Below the pieces are notes generated by a model. The model saw only the letters and a list, made by a program, of their open reading frames with translations. It was not told the origin of the DNA and did no database searches. Shown here piece by piece: positions 34,993-43,214 of a stretch of 64,000 nt of DNA. A program made the translations under genes and the position numbers. The stretch is from Dokdonia sinensis (GTDB taxonomy: Bacteria; Bacteroidota; Bacteroidia; Flavobacteriales; Flavobacteriaceae), in assembly GCF_003688895.1 (NCBI RefSeq), contig NZ_REFV01000002.1, forward strand, positions 1-64,000, written 5' to 3'. The number at the start of each line of letters is the position of its first letter. The stretch's first letter is position 1.

Positions 34993-35711
34993 GATTTTCC
35001 TTTCCCCTAGATATTTTCTGAGCCAGAAAACACTAGTTTGCTCAAACACAATCAGATTTTTTACGCTTTTCCTGAAACAAGCTCAGAACAAGTCGCGAAA
35101 GCAAAATACTAATCTCACACCTTTTAAAATTATCTTCAGATTCCTCTTTTCAATTTATGTTATCAACACATATTATATATTCCATTTTTTTCTTTTATAA
35201 ATTTTAAAAAACAATGATGGTTATTATAGCGTGTGAATAGCGGTATAACTTTATAGGGAGAAAGTTGGTAATGTGACTTACTGATACTTATTCACGGGAT
35301 ATGAGCATTGCTATTTTAAGTAAGTGTCCGTAAAATAAACGATTTATGATATGCTGTTAACAATTGTTCATAACGACAGTTGACTATAAATTGCTCATAA
35401 ATGAGTGGGCAATGTTATTAAAAATCACTCCAATTTTGGCTCATAAAAATGTAAGCAATTTGCGACAGATTAATTTGTGTATGTCCTTCCCTACGCTGTA
35501 TTGTTATTTTATTTGGACTGTGCAAATAAAGTTATGAGAACTCGTGAGAAGTTATCCCCTGTCGCTATTCACAGCTTGACAGGAGATATGAACAATGTGT
35601 GTTGTGATGGTACTAATTACGCTTTCGCGAAAGTTTACTCTGAACTTGTTTCACGTGCAATCCTACACATACCCCGTAATTCCCTAACTTTACACCTCTA
35701 AAACAACCCTT
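34993..35711. other. Candidate replication origin region (rnr-rpiB gap)
   Basis: 719 bases without a credible gene, AT-rich. Five 9-mers differ by one base from the DnaA box TTATnCACA: TTATCAACA (35160-35168), CTATTCACA on the minus strand (35232-35240), TTATTCACG (35288-35296), TTATGAACA on the minus strand (35365-35373), CTATTCACA (35565-35573); TTATCCCCT (35552-35560) is a weaker one. CTCATAA is repeated (near 35394 and 35440, inverted near 35533). A degenerate parS (TGTTTCACGTGCAATC, 35647-35662) and palindrome copies (35064-35102 split, 35620-35633) are present. The dominant gene strand switches here from minus to plus. Origin function is inference. Confidence 0.5.
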
Positions 35712-36143
35712 ATGAAAATCGCCATAGGAAACGACCACGCAGGAACGTCATACAAACAAAAAATTGTAGCCTATCTGGAAGCCGAAGGTCACAATGTTAC
35801 AAATTACGGTACCGATGATGATGGGAGTGTGGATTATCCAGATTTTGGACATCCTGTTGCCACCCAAGTTGAAAATGGAACGGCAGATTTTGGCATCGTC
35901 ATCTGTGGGAGCGGAAACGGCATCGCAATGAGCGTAAACAAACACCAGGGCGTACGCGGTGCTCTGTGCTGGATAAAAGAAATCGCAGTACTCGCCAGAG
36001 AGCACAACAATGCAAACGTCATCGCTATCCCAGCAAGATACACCTCAGAAAATCAAGCCGTAGATATGGTAAAGGCATTTTTAAATACAGAATTCGAAGG
36101 TGGACGTCATCAGAGACGGGTGGATAAGATAGCTTGTTCTTAA
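35712..36143 (+). CDS. rpiB: Ribose 5-phosphate isomerase B
   Basis: 143 residues; interconverts ribose 5-phosphate and ribulose 5-phosphate in the pentose phosphate pathway. N-terminus MKIAIGNDHAGTSYKQ with the conserved NDHAG substrate loop (E. coli CDHAA), DYPDFGHPVA near 42-51, and the catalytic cysteine in FGIVICGSGNGIAMSVNK near 62-79. The C-terminal GRHQRRVDKI is the usual family end. Single gene beyond the candidate origin; TAACTTTA near 35686 is a possible -7 box. Confidence 0.95.
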   Translation: MKIAIGNDHAGTSYKQKIVAYLEAEGHNVTNYGTDDDGSVDYPDFGHPVATQVENGTADFGIVICGSGNGIAMSVNKHQGVRGALCWIKEIAVLAREHNNANVIAIPARYTSENQAVDMVKAFLNTEFEGGRHQRRVDKIACS

Positions 36144-36206
36144 GATATCTTCTTAATAAGATAAATAGAAAGAATAGGTTGATATCTTTCTATTCTTGAT
36201 GGTTAT

Positions 36207-36431
36207 AATGGCCTAAGCGAATTTTACGTAAAAAATGATTTGAACGTAGGGTTAAGCAAACTAGCGCTAGCCTCACATTTTTTATGAATTATTAAAATTT
36301 TAGATTTTAGATAATTTGATTTTACTAGAAGACACCTTTAGTTTGCGCCGTAGTGAGGGAAATTTTTAGTAAAATTTGGTTAAGCCTAGCCTTTTTTGGT
36401 TCGTTTTTTTGGCAATGAAAAAAATGAACAA
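36207..36431 (+). repeat. Structured intergenic repeat, copy A
   Basis: 225 bases between rpiB and a GNAT gene. It shares conserved arms with copy B at 38269-38526, while the centre has diverged. Outer arms pair (AATTTTAC 36220-36227 with GTAAAATT 36369-36376). Two inner pairs are arranged A-B-A'-B': GCAAACTA (36256-36263) with TAGTTTGC (36339-36346), and CCTCAC (36271-36276) with GTGAGG (36353-36358). The 3' end has CTTTTTTGGTTCG and AAAAAAATGAACAA, which resemble dispersed flavobacterial intergenic sequence. Confidence 0.85.
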
Positions 36432-36500
36432 TTGTATGAAAAGTTACAATTTATGGATGTTAGATAAATTATTACTAAAACTAGTTTATTAAACCAAAAA

Positions 36501-36959
36501 ATGAAAACCAACCTAAATTTTAAAATAAAGCCCTTTAACGCATTACTCACCAGCGAACTCTACGCATTACTCCAGCTACGCGCCGAAGTTTTTGTGGTAG
36601 AACAAGATTGCGTCTATCAAGATGTGGATGGAAAGGACCAAAAAGCCATACACGTACTCGGTTTTAAAGAAAGCGAACTTGTGGCGTATACGCGCATTTT
36701 TAATGCAGGTGATTATTTTGATAAAGCCAGCATCGGTAGGGTAGTGGTTAAGGAAAGTGAGCGCAAGCATAAATATGGATATGACGTGATGCAAGCTTCT
36801 ATAGATTATATTGAGGAGACATTAGAGGAAAAATCTATCGAAATTTCTGCGCAAACATATCTAGATATATTTTATAGAAATTTAGGTTTTAAACCCGTAG
36901 GCGAGGGGTATCTTGAGGATGGGATTCCTCATATAAGGATGATTAGAGAAAAGAAATGA
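36501..36959 (+). CDS. ElaA-like GNAT N-acetyltransferase
   Basis: 152 residues. ElaA signature at the N-terminus: LYALLQLRAEVFVVEQDCVYQDVDGKD (about 20-46), with the acetyl-CoA-binding segment SIGRVVVKESERKHKYGYDVM (about 75-95) and the C-terminal FYRNLGFKPVGEGYLEDGIPHIRM. Substrate unknown. Its stop overlaps the start of the next membrane-protein gene by four bases (ATGA), so the two are coupled. The structured repeat copy A ends about 70 bases upstream. Confidence 0.88.
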   Translation: MKTNLNFKIKPFNALLTSELYALLQLRAEVFVVEQDCVYQDVDGKDQKAIHVLGFKESELVAYTRIFNAGDYFDKASIGRVVVKESERKHKYGYDVMQASIDYIEETLEEKSIEISAQTYLDIFYRNLGFKPVGEGYLEDGIPHIRMIREKK

Positions 36960-37330
36960 TAGGTCTGAAAGTAATTTATATTGCAAATATTTTAGTCGCT
37001 GGATGGATTAGTATTACTTGTTTATTTAATCCTACTAAGGGTGTAGCTACGGTATTTGAAAATGCAATTGCTTATTCAGAAGGAATAAGACTTATTGGAG
37101 CTTTATGGTTTGCCATTTTTGTCCTATCCATAATAGGATTGTTCTTTCCTCAAAAAATGAGTTTAGTATTACTTTTTCAACTAATATATAAGGGTTCTTG
37201 GCTTGTAGTGGTGGCTGTACCAGCAATTCAAAAGGGTTTAGAATACCCTCGTGGTATGGCGACTTTCTTTTTGGTTTGGGTTATCGTACTTCCGTTTGTA
37301 ATCCCTTGGAAATATTTGTTTAGCAACTAG
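36956..37330 (+). CDS. Four-helix membrane protein of unknown function
   Basis: 124 residues with four hydrophobic stretches (IYIANILVAGWISITCLF, LIGALWFAIFVLSIIGLFF, LVLLFQLIYKGSWLVVVAVP, ATFFLVWVIVLPFVIPW). No family recognised with certainty. Translationally coupled to the ElaA-like gene by an ATGA overlap. Its stop codon shares bases with the stop of the opposing desaturase-like gene (CTAG). Confidence 0.75.
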   Translation: MIGLKVIYIANILVAGWISITCLFNPTKGVATVFENAIAYSEGIRLIGALWFAIFVLSIIGLFFPQKMSLVLLFQLIYKGSWLVVVAVPAIQKGLEYPRGMATFFLVWVIVLPFVIPWKYLFSN

Positions 37331-38169
37331 TCCTTATACTCCACCCGTTTATCAAACGGCAACCCCAGTTGATACTTCAAATCATCACTCCGCTTATTAT
37401 CAACAAGGTCCAGACCGTAAACGATTTTATCAGGATCGTCATATAAAAAGGTACCAAACATTCTATCCCATATTGATAGCATATTTCCGTAATTAGTATC
37501 TGTCCACGGCATCTCGTGATGATGGTGAAATTTATGCATCGTTGGAGTAACGATAATCCAGCTCAGGGCACGGTCAATTTTATCCGGAATTCTAATGTTT
37601 GCATGCGTCCAGTAGGTAAAAGCTACGGTGAGTATACGGTAAAAGAAATAGTAGGAGAGAGGCATTCCCATAATCACCACGGCGCCTAGGGCAAAAAGTT
37701 CGCGTATCACAAAATCCAGCGGGTGATGCCTAGTCCCAGAAGTAGCGTCCAGATGCGTGTCACTATGATGAATAAGGTGCAGGCGCCACATCCATTTCAC
37801 CTTATGCAGTAAATAATGAACACCATATTGCGCGATGAGATCCAGTACGAGAATTGACAATAATATTTCAACCCAAACAGGCCCTTCTAAAAGATGCAAA
37901 AGTCCAAACTGCGAAGTTTCTAGCCAAATAAAAACTCCTGCCGTTGCTAGCCCAAAGACTACATTAATAATCATCACAAAGGCTAGAAAGGCAAAATTTG
38001 TTTTGGCGTGTTTCCATTTGTTGTATTCCACTTGAGCGACTTGTTCTGAACTCGTTTCACGGAAAGCATAGTACCCTTCTAAAATCCAGAAAAACGTAAG
38101 CACCCCAAAAATCCAGAGCGCCTTTTGCCACACCGGCATAAACTCAAAAAAATCTAGAAACGATTGCAT
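37327..38169 (-). CDS. Sterol desaturase / fatty acid hydroxylase family membrane protein
   Basis: 280 residues. About four membrane helices (WIFGVLTFFWILEGYYAF, NFAFLAFVMIINVVFGLATA, WVEILLSILVLDLIAQYGVHY, LGAVVIMGMPLSYYFFYRI). The histidine boxes of the FA_hydroxylase superfamily are present: HYLLH near 119, HLIHHSDTHLD near 134-144, HH near 152, and MHKFHHHHE near 215. Such di-iron enzymes hydroxylate or desaturate sterols, carotenoids or fatty acids; the substrate here is open. Residues 34-45 (AFRETSSEQVAQ) are encoded by a copy of the split palindrome element (38036-38066), so a mobile repeat may have been absorbed into the reading frame. Confidence 0.88.
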   Translation of the reverse strand: MQSFLDFFEFMPVWQKALWIFGVLTFFWILEGYYAFRETSSEQVAQVEYNKWKHAKTNFAFLAFVMIINVVFGLATAGVFIWLETSQFGLLHLLEGPVWVEILLSILVLDLIAQYGVHYLLHKVKWMWRLHLIHHSDTHLDATSGTRHHPLDFVIRELFALGAVVIMGMPLSYYFFYRILTVAFTYWTHANIRIPDKIDRALSWIIVTPTMHKFHHHHEMPWTDTNYGNMLSIWDRMFGTFLYDDPDKIVYGLDLVDNKRSDDLKYQLGLPFDKRVEYKD

Positions 38170-38268
38170 AGCTTTAAAGATAGTGAAGTTTTATAATTAG
38201 TGGTTAAACATCTAGTTTAGTAATTTTTAGTATAACTTTTAAACTGAGAATAAAACTATGAGGCTTCA

Positions 38269-38526
38269 AATGGCCTAAGCGAATTTTACGTAAAAAATGA
38301 TGTGAACGTAGGGTTAAGCAAACTAGCGCCAGCCTCACAGATTTTATGAACAATCCAAATTTATGATATTAGAGAAATAAATTTGATAGGAAGATACCTT
38401 TAGTTTGCGCCGTAGTGAGGGAAATTTTTAATAAAATTTGGTTAAGCCTAGACTTTTTTGGTTCGTTTTTACTTACTTCCGACGAGGAGGCACGACGAGA
38501 GGAAAGTATATGAAAAAAATGAACAA
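38269..38526 (+). repeat. Structured intergenic repeat, copy B
   Basis: 258 bases, same build and orientation as copy A (36207-36431). The paired segments GCAAACTA (38318-38325), CCTCAC (38333-38338), TAGTTTGC (38401-38408) and GTGAGG (38415-38420) are unchanged, whereas the sequence between has drifted. A 30-base GC-richer insertion (CGACGAGGAGGCACGACGAG) lies near the 3' end. It ends about 60 bases before another GNAT gene. Confidence 0.85.
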
Positions 38527-38587
38527 GTTTAATCAAACGAGAAATCTTCAAAAAGAATTATAAGATAGACTTGAAAGAATTTTTTAA

Positions 38588-39103
38588 ATGAACTACACCA
38601 CCTTCAACACAGAACGCCTACACCTCCGTCCAGCAACCCTCAATGACGCTTCGTTCATCTTAGAACTCCTTAATATGCCTAAATGGATACAATATATAGG
38701 AGACCGGAACGTACACAGCATAACAGATGCAGAAAATTACATTAAAGAGCGTATGATGCCACAACTTGAGCGATTGGGTTACGGAAATTACACCGTCGTA
38801 CGCAAGGAGGATGGAGCACTTATGGGGTGTTGTGGTTTATATAATCGTGAAGGTCTTGAGGGTGTGGATATTGGATTTTCGTTCCTGCCACAGTATGAGA
38901 AAAAAGGATACGCTTATGAGGCCTCGAGGTGTTTGCTGGATGGCGCTTTCGCGAAATTTGATTTGGATAGAGTAGGAGCCATCACCTTAGAAGAAAACAC
39001 CAGCTCACGTCGCTTGCTCGAAAAACTTGAGCTAAAATTTGTAAAAATGATTACTCTCGAAACCGATGATACAGAATTGATGTATTATGAAATCACGAGA
39101 TAG
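38588..39103 (+). CDS. RimJ/RimL-type GNAT N-acetyltransferase
   Basis: 171 residues, Acetyltransf_3 pattern: FNTERLHLRPATLNDASFILELLN at 6-29, the acetyl-CoA loop GFSFLPQYEKKGYAYEASRCLL near 96-117, VGAITLEENTSSRRLLEKLELKFV near 132-155. RimJ/RimL relatives acetylate N-termini of ribosomal proteins or small amines; specific target unknown. A partial palindrome (38944-38956) encodes GAFAKFDL. Probably single gene, preceded by the structured repeat copy B. Confidence 0.88.
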   Translation: MNYTTFNTERLHLRPATLNDASFILELLNMPKWIQYIGDRNVHSITDAENYIKERMMPQLERLGYGNYTVVRKEDGALMGCCGLYNREGLEGVDIGFSFLPQYEKKGYAYEASRCLLDGAFAKFDLDRVGAITLEENTSSRRLLEKLELKFVKMITLETDDTELMYYEITR

Positions 39104-39379
39104 ATTTTTTACGCAGATAGACAATAGCAAAAGCACTTTTCAAGCTGTTGAAAACTAAAAAAATCCCTTTCAGCGTCTTAAACTTTCAGCCTAAAAATAG
39201 GGCTTCCGAAAGGGTAAAAAAGTTTAACATTTTCGCGAAAGCGCATAAAACCTACTTGCGACGTAATGTAAAATTAATGTTAATTAAATTGTTGAGAACC
39301 TCTAACAGAAATTCCAAAAATCCCTCTTAATAAATATGATCTTTACTCTTGCATAAGAATAAAACATAATTGGGGCACT
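39104..39379. other. Upstream region of nrdB
   Basis: 276 bases without a gene. It contains a palindrome copy (39231-39244, TTTTCGCGAAAGCGC), an imperfect inverted repeat AAATCCCTTTCAG / CCGAAAGGGTA at 39162-39216 that may terminate the GNAT gene, and an AT-rich stretch that should hold the nrd promoter. I found no clear NrdR box. Confidence 0.4.
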
Positions 39380-40654
39380 ATGGAAATTACTCACATCGTA
39401 AAGCGAAATTTCAAGACAAAATCTTTTCACCTAGACAAAATCACTGAAGCAATTCTTAAAGCAATGACCGCCGTAAACCGCGGATCTCACGAGGATGCTC
39501 AAAACATTGCTATAGAAGTATATAAAGTACTTCTGCAACGCAAGGAGAGAGATGCAGACTATATTCCTACCATCGAAGAGGTGCAGGATATTGTTGAGAC
39601 GAAGCTTATGGAGGGTAATTTCCCAGAAACCGCAAAAGCTTACATCCTTTACCGTAACAAGAGAGCGCAGGAGCGCAAGACAGATATTTTTGAAAAGCGT
39701 ATCAGTCTTAAACCTTATGAGTATCCTCAGTTGTATGAATACGTTCCTGCAATTCGTCACTCGTATTGGATCCATACAGAATTTAACTTTACTAGCGATA
39801 TACAAGATTTTAAATCTAGACTTACGACGACTGAGCGTAGTGCGATAAAAAACACGATGCTTGCCATTTCTCAAATTGAGGTTGCGGTTAAGTCTTTCTG
39901 GGGAGATTTGTACCACCGTATGCCTAAGCCAGAAATAGGAGCGGTAGGATCAACCTTTGCAGAGAGTGAAGTGCGTCACGCAGATGCATATTCGCACCTT
40001 CTTGAGGTTTTAGGTCTTAATTCAGAATTTAAGGCGCTCAAGAAAAAGCCTGTGATTATGAAACGTGTGCAGTATCTAGAGACAGCCCTGCGCAACTCAA
40101 AAAGTGATGATAATAAAGAATATGCTGAGGCGGTATTACTGTTCTCTCTATTCATAGAGCACGTGTCTCTATTTTCTCAGTTCTTAATTATCATGGCATT
40201 TAACAAGCATAAGAATATGCTTAAAGGAATTTCAAACGTGGTAGAGGCTACTTCTAAGGAAGAGCAAATACACGGAGATTTTGGGATAGACCTTATTAAA
40301 ATACTACAAACCGAACATCCAGAATGGTTCACACCAGAGTATCACGAGAACATTAAGCAATTATGTAAAGACGCTTTTGAGGCAGAGGGAGATCTTGTAG
40401 ACTGGATTTTTGAAGAGGGAGAACTAGATTTCTTACCGAAAGCAGTTGTAAACGAATTTTTAAAGAATCGCTTCAACAAGTCTCTTGAGAGTATCGGTAT
40501 CGAGAAAGTTTTCGAAGTAGACGAAGCACTTGTAAACGAGACAGAGTGGTTTGATGATGAGATTATAGGAACTAAGCACGGCGACTTCTTTGTAAAGCGC
40601 TCTGTAAATTATAGCAAAAGAACACAAAGTATAACCAGCGACGACCTTTTTTAG
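39380..40654 (+). CDS. nrdB: Class I ribonucleotide reductase small subunit with N-terminal ATP-cone
   Basis: 424 residues; makes the oxidising metallocofactor for dNTP synthesis. Residues about 1-95 form an ATP-cone (THIVKRNFKTKSFHLDKITEAILKAM ... IEEVQDIVETKLMEGNFPETAKAYILYR), an allosteric domain normally found on NrdA. The ferritin-like core follows: SQIEVAVKSF (first Glu ligand), FAESEVRHADAYSHLL (Glu, His and the tyrosine position), LFSLFIEH (Glu), SKEEQIHGDFG (Glu, His). The fused ATP-cone on NrdB with a cone-less NrdA is the arrangement described for Leeuwenhoekiella blandensis, where nucleotide binding switches NrdB between active dimer and inactive tetramer. It is followed after 3 bases by nrdA. 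Confidence 0.95.
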   Translation: MEITHIVKRNFKTKSFHLDKITEAILKAMTAVNRGSHEDAQNIAIEVYKVLLQRKERDADYIPTIEEVQDIVETKLMEGNFPETAKAYILYRNKRAQERKTDIFEKRISLKPYEYPQLYEYVPAIRHSYWIHTEFNFTSDIQDFKSRLTTTERSAIKNTMLAISQIEVAVKSFWGDLYHRMPKPEIGAVGSTFAESEVRHADAYSHLLEVLGLNSEFKALKKKPVIMKRVQYLETALRNSKSDDNKEYAEAVLLFSLFIEHVSLFSQFLIIMAFNKHKNMLKGISNVVEATSKEEQIHGDFGIDLIKILQTEHPEWFTPEYHENIKQLCKDAFEAEGDLVDWIFEEGELDFLPKAVVNEFLKNRFNKSLESIGIEKVFEVDEALVNETEWFDDEIIGTKHGDFFVKRSVNYSKRTQSITSDDLF

Positions 40655-40657
40655 ACC

Positions 40658-42442
40658 ATGCAAAAAGAAAAAACCACATTACAAGACCAGCAAAAAACAA
40701 CTCCTAACCAGGATTTAGTAACCGCAAGAAAAGAGGCGTTATCACAAGCAAATGAGTCAGGCTCAAACAGCTTTGAGTGGCTCAATGAGAACAGTCGCAA
40801 GTTTTTAGAAGCAGGATACCTTACCGAAGGTGTTTCTCCAGAGCAGCGCATACGTGAGGTGGCAGAGCGTGCTGAAGAAATTCTGAAAATTCCTGGATAT
40901 GCAGATAAGTTTTACCACTATATGTCTGAGGGTTACTACTCGCTGGCATCTCCAGTATGGTCTAACTTTGGGAAAAAGCGTGGGTTGCCTATCAGTTGTT
41001 TTGGTTCACACATAAGTGATGACATAGGAAATATTCTTTTCACCCAGTCTGAGGTGGGGATGATGTCTAAGTTAGGGGGAGGAACTTCTGGTTACTTTGG
41101 TAAAATACGCCACAGGGGAGCGCCTATCCGTAATAATGGAGAAGCTTCTGGTGCAGTACACGTAATGCGCCTTTTTGAATCTATGGTAGATGTCGTGAGT
41201 CAAGGATCTGTACGTCGTGGTCGTTTCTCACCATATTTACCTATAGATCACCCGGATATTATGGAATTCTTAGAAATAGGAAGCGAAGGAAACCCTATCC
41301 AAGAGCTCACACACGGAGTTACCGTGACAAATGCGTGGATGGATGAAATGATTGCTGGCGATGTGCAAAAAAGAACCGTTTGGGCAAAAGTACTCCAGTC
41401 TCGTGGTGAGATGGGATACCCGTATGTATTCTTTACGGACAATGCAAACAATGGCGCTGCAGATGTATATCAAGACAAAAATCACCCTATATACGCAAGT
41501 AACCTCTGTACAGAGATTATGCTTCCGTCTAATGATGATTGGTCATTTGTTTGTGTACTTTCTAGTATAAATGTACTTCACTATGATAAGTGGAAGGATA
41601 CAGATGCCGTGGAGACGATGATCTTCTTTTTAGACGCGGTAATTACTGAGTTTTTGGAAAAACTAGAATCATATAAAGAATCAGAAAGTAGAGAAGACCG
41701 CCAGACGTTCCTCTTTATGGAGCGTGCTTATAACTTTGCTAAAGAAAATAGAGCCTTAGGATTAGGTGCTTTGGGATGGCATTCTCTTTTACAATCTAAA
41801 AAACTTGCTTTCAACAGTCAGCAGTCTTATGACTTGAATAGTGAAATCTTTAGAGAGATTAAAGAACGCTCTTATAAAGCTTCTGAGGAGCTTGCAGGAA
41901 TGTTTGGAGAACCAGAAGTGCTCAAGGGTTACGGAAGAAGAAATACAACGCTTAACGCAGTTGCTCCTACAACGTCATCTGCATTTATTTTGGGTCAGGT
42001 TTCGCAAGGAATTGAACCTATCTGGTCTAACATTTACGTAAAGGATATTGCAAAAATCAAGACCACAATAAAGAATCCATATCTTGTAGAGTTGTTGCAA
42101 GAAAAAGGAATGGATACACCAGATGTGTGGCGCGATATACGTGACCGCGATGGTTCAGTACAGCACGTAGACTTCTTAACAGAAGAAGAAAAAGCAGTGT
42201 TTAAAACGTACTCAGAGATTGATCAGATGGATATTATCTATCAAGCTGCAAACCGTCAAAACCACATTGACCAAGGGCAGTCTGTAAATATCATTGTCCA
42301 TCCAGATATGCCTACAAAAGAGGTGAACAAGCTTCACGTTACCGCCTGGAAACTGGGATTAAAATCACTGTACTATCAACACAGTATGAACGCCGCTCAG
42401 AAGTTCAAGCAAAAGAAAGATTGCGCGAGCTGTGAGGCATAA
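40658..42442 (+). CDS. nrdA: Class I ribonucleotide reductase large subunit, no ATP-cone
   Basis: 594 residues, much shorter than E. coli NrdA (about 760) because the N-terminal ATP-cone is absent. Reduces ribonucleoside diphosphates to deoxy forms. Active-site cysteines: GLPISCFGSHISDD near residue 111, ASNLCTEIMLPS near 285 and SFVCVLSSIN near 303. Substrate loops: KLGGGTSGYFGKIRHRGAPI near 138-157 and NAVAPTTSSAFILGQVSQGIEP near 432. The C-terminus CASCEA carries the redox CxxC that reduces the active site. Overall activity control is presumably left to the cone on NrdB. Co-transcribed with nrdB and closed by a terminator. Confidence 0.96.
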   Translation: MQKEKTTLQDQQKTTPNQDLVTARKEALSQANESGSNSFEWLNENSRKFLEAGYLTEGVSPEQRIREVAERAEEILKIPGYADKFYHYMSEGYYSLASPVWSNFGKKRGLPISCFGSHISDDIGNILFTQSEVGMMSKLGGGTSGYFGKIRHRGAPIRNNGEASGAVHVMRLFESMVDVVSQGSVRRGRFSPYLPIDHPDIMEFLEIGSEGNPIQELTHGVTVTNAWMDEMIAGDVQKRTVWAKVLQSRGEMGYPYVFFTDNANNGAADVYQDKNHPIYASNLCTEIMLPSNDDWSFVCVLSSINVLHYDKWKDTDAVETMIFFLDAVITEFLEKLESYKESESREDRQTFLFMERAYNFAKENRALGLGALGWHSLLQSKKLAFNSQQSYDLNSEIFREIKERSYKASEELAGMFGEPEVLKGYGRRNTTLNAVAPTTSSAFILGQVSQGIEPIWSNIYVKDIAKIKTTIKNPYLVELLQEKGMDTPDVWRDIRDRDGSVQHVDFLTEEEKAVFKTYSEIDQMDIIYQAANRQNHIDQGQSVNIIVHPDMPTKEVNKLHVTAWKLGLKSLYYQHSMNAAQKFKQKKDCASCEA

Positions 42443-42465
42443 AAAGTTTTTTTAAGTGTTAAGGT

Positions 42466-42505
42466 AACCCCGTTAGATTTTTATGATTTAATGGGGTTCT
42501 TTTTT
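42466..42505 (+). terminator. Terminator of nrdBA
   Basis: AACCCCGTTA ... TTAATGGGGTT stem followed by CTTTTTT, 24 bases past the nrdA stop. Confidence 0.78.
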
Positions 42506-42627
42506 AAGCTATATTGGATGGTTTGACAATTCAAGTTGACCCCCAAACAATCGCAAACAGATTCACCTATTAAGATAGAATTGCTTAGGCAAAGTGTTTC
42601 ATAAAGAAAAAAACACGCCCTTTTCCA

Positions 42628-42635
42628 TACCTTTG
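42628..42635 (+). promoter_or_regulatory. Promoter -7 box of the thioesterase gene
   Basis: TACCTTTG, full TAnnTTTG match, 17 bases before the ATG at 42653. Confidence 0.6.
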
Positions 42636-42652
42636 CAGCAAAAATAAAACTT

Positions 42653-43165
42653 ATGGAACCTCGCGTACCAAGCGATTCAAAAACGATACTTACTGACCTT
42701 GTGCTACCTAGTGAGACAAACCCATTGGGAAACCTTTTTGGAGGAGAATTACTAGCTCGTATGGATCGAGCGGCTAGTATTGCTGCAAGACGGCATTCTA
42801 GACGCATAGTCGTAACTGCTTCTGTAAATCACGTAGCCTTTAATAGGATGATTGCTTTAGGAAGTGTAGTCACTGTAGAGGCTAAGATTTCTAGAGCTTT
42901 TAAAACATCTATGGAGGTAGTTATAGACGTTTGGATAGAGGACCGTGAAAGCGGCTTAAAATCACAAGCAAATGAAGCAATATATACTTTTGTTGCGGTA
43001 GATGAGCAAGGACTACCTGTACCAGTACCTCAAGTAGTTCCAGAAACAGATTTGGAAAAAGAACGATTTGAAGGAGCACTAAGAAGAAAGCAACTGAGTC
43101 TCGTGATTGCAGGAAAAATGAAGCCAGCAGATGCTACAGAGCTCAAAGCTCTATTTACAGAATAA
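42653..43165 (+). CDS. Acyl-CoA thioesterase (YciA-like hotdog protein)
   Basis: 170 residues; hydrolyses acyl-CoA to free acid and CoA. Single hotdog domain: LTDLVLPSETNPLGNLFGGELLARMDRAASIAARRHSRR (about 13-50), in which NPLGNLFGG with its following Asp is the active-site loop of the YciA/BACH group. Then VVTASVNHVAFNRMIALGSVVTVEAKI (about 51-78) and VDVWIEDRESG. The C-terminal 35 residues are charged and helical. Single gene with promoter and terminator. Confidence 0.9.
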   Translation: MEPRVPSDSKTILTDLVLPSETNPLGNLFGGELLARMDRAASIAARRHSRRIVVTASVNHVAFNRMIALGSVVTVEAKISRAFKTSMEVVIDVWIEDRESGLKSQANEAIYTFVAVDEQGLPVPVPQVVPETDLEKERFEGALRRKQLSLVIAGKMKPADATELKALFTE

Positions 43166-43166
43166 A

Positions 43167-43193
43167 AAATGCCGACAGAAATGTCGGCATTTT
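43167..43193. terminator. Bidirectional terminator
   Basis: AAAATGCCGACA / TGTCGGCATTTT between the convergent thioesterase (+) and csbD (-) genes. Confidence 0.88.
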
Positions 43194-43214
43194 AATGTTA
43201 AGTGTATAAAGGTT

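Noticed and set aside
35477-35701. Open frame of 74 codons before rpiB
   Set aside because: It crosses the palindrome and the degenerate parS and has no domain or signal character; it lies in the candidate origin region and looks like chance.
36207-38526. CRISPR array or IS pair suspected from the two large repeats
   Set aside because: Only two copies 2 kb apart, no spacers, no transposase gene, no target-site duplication seen.
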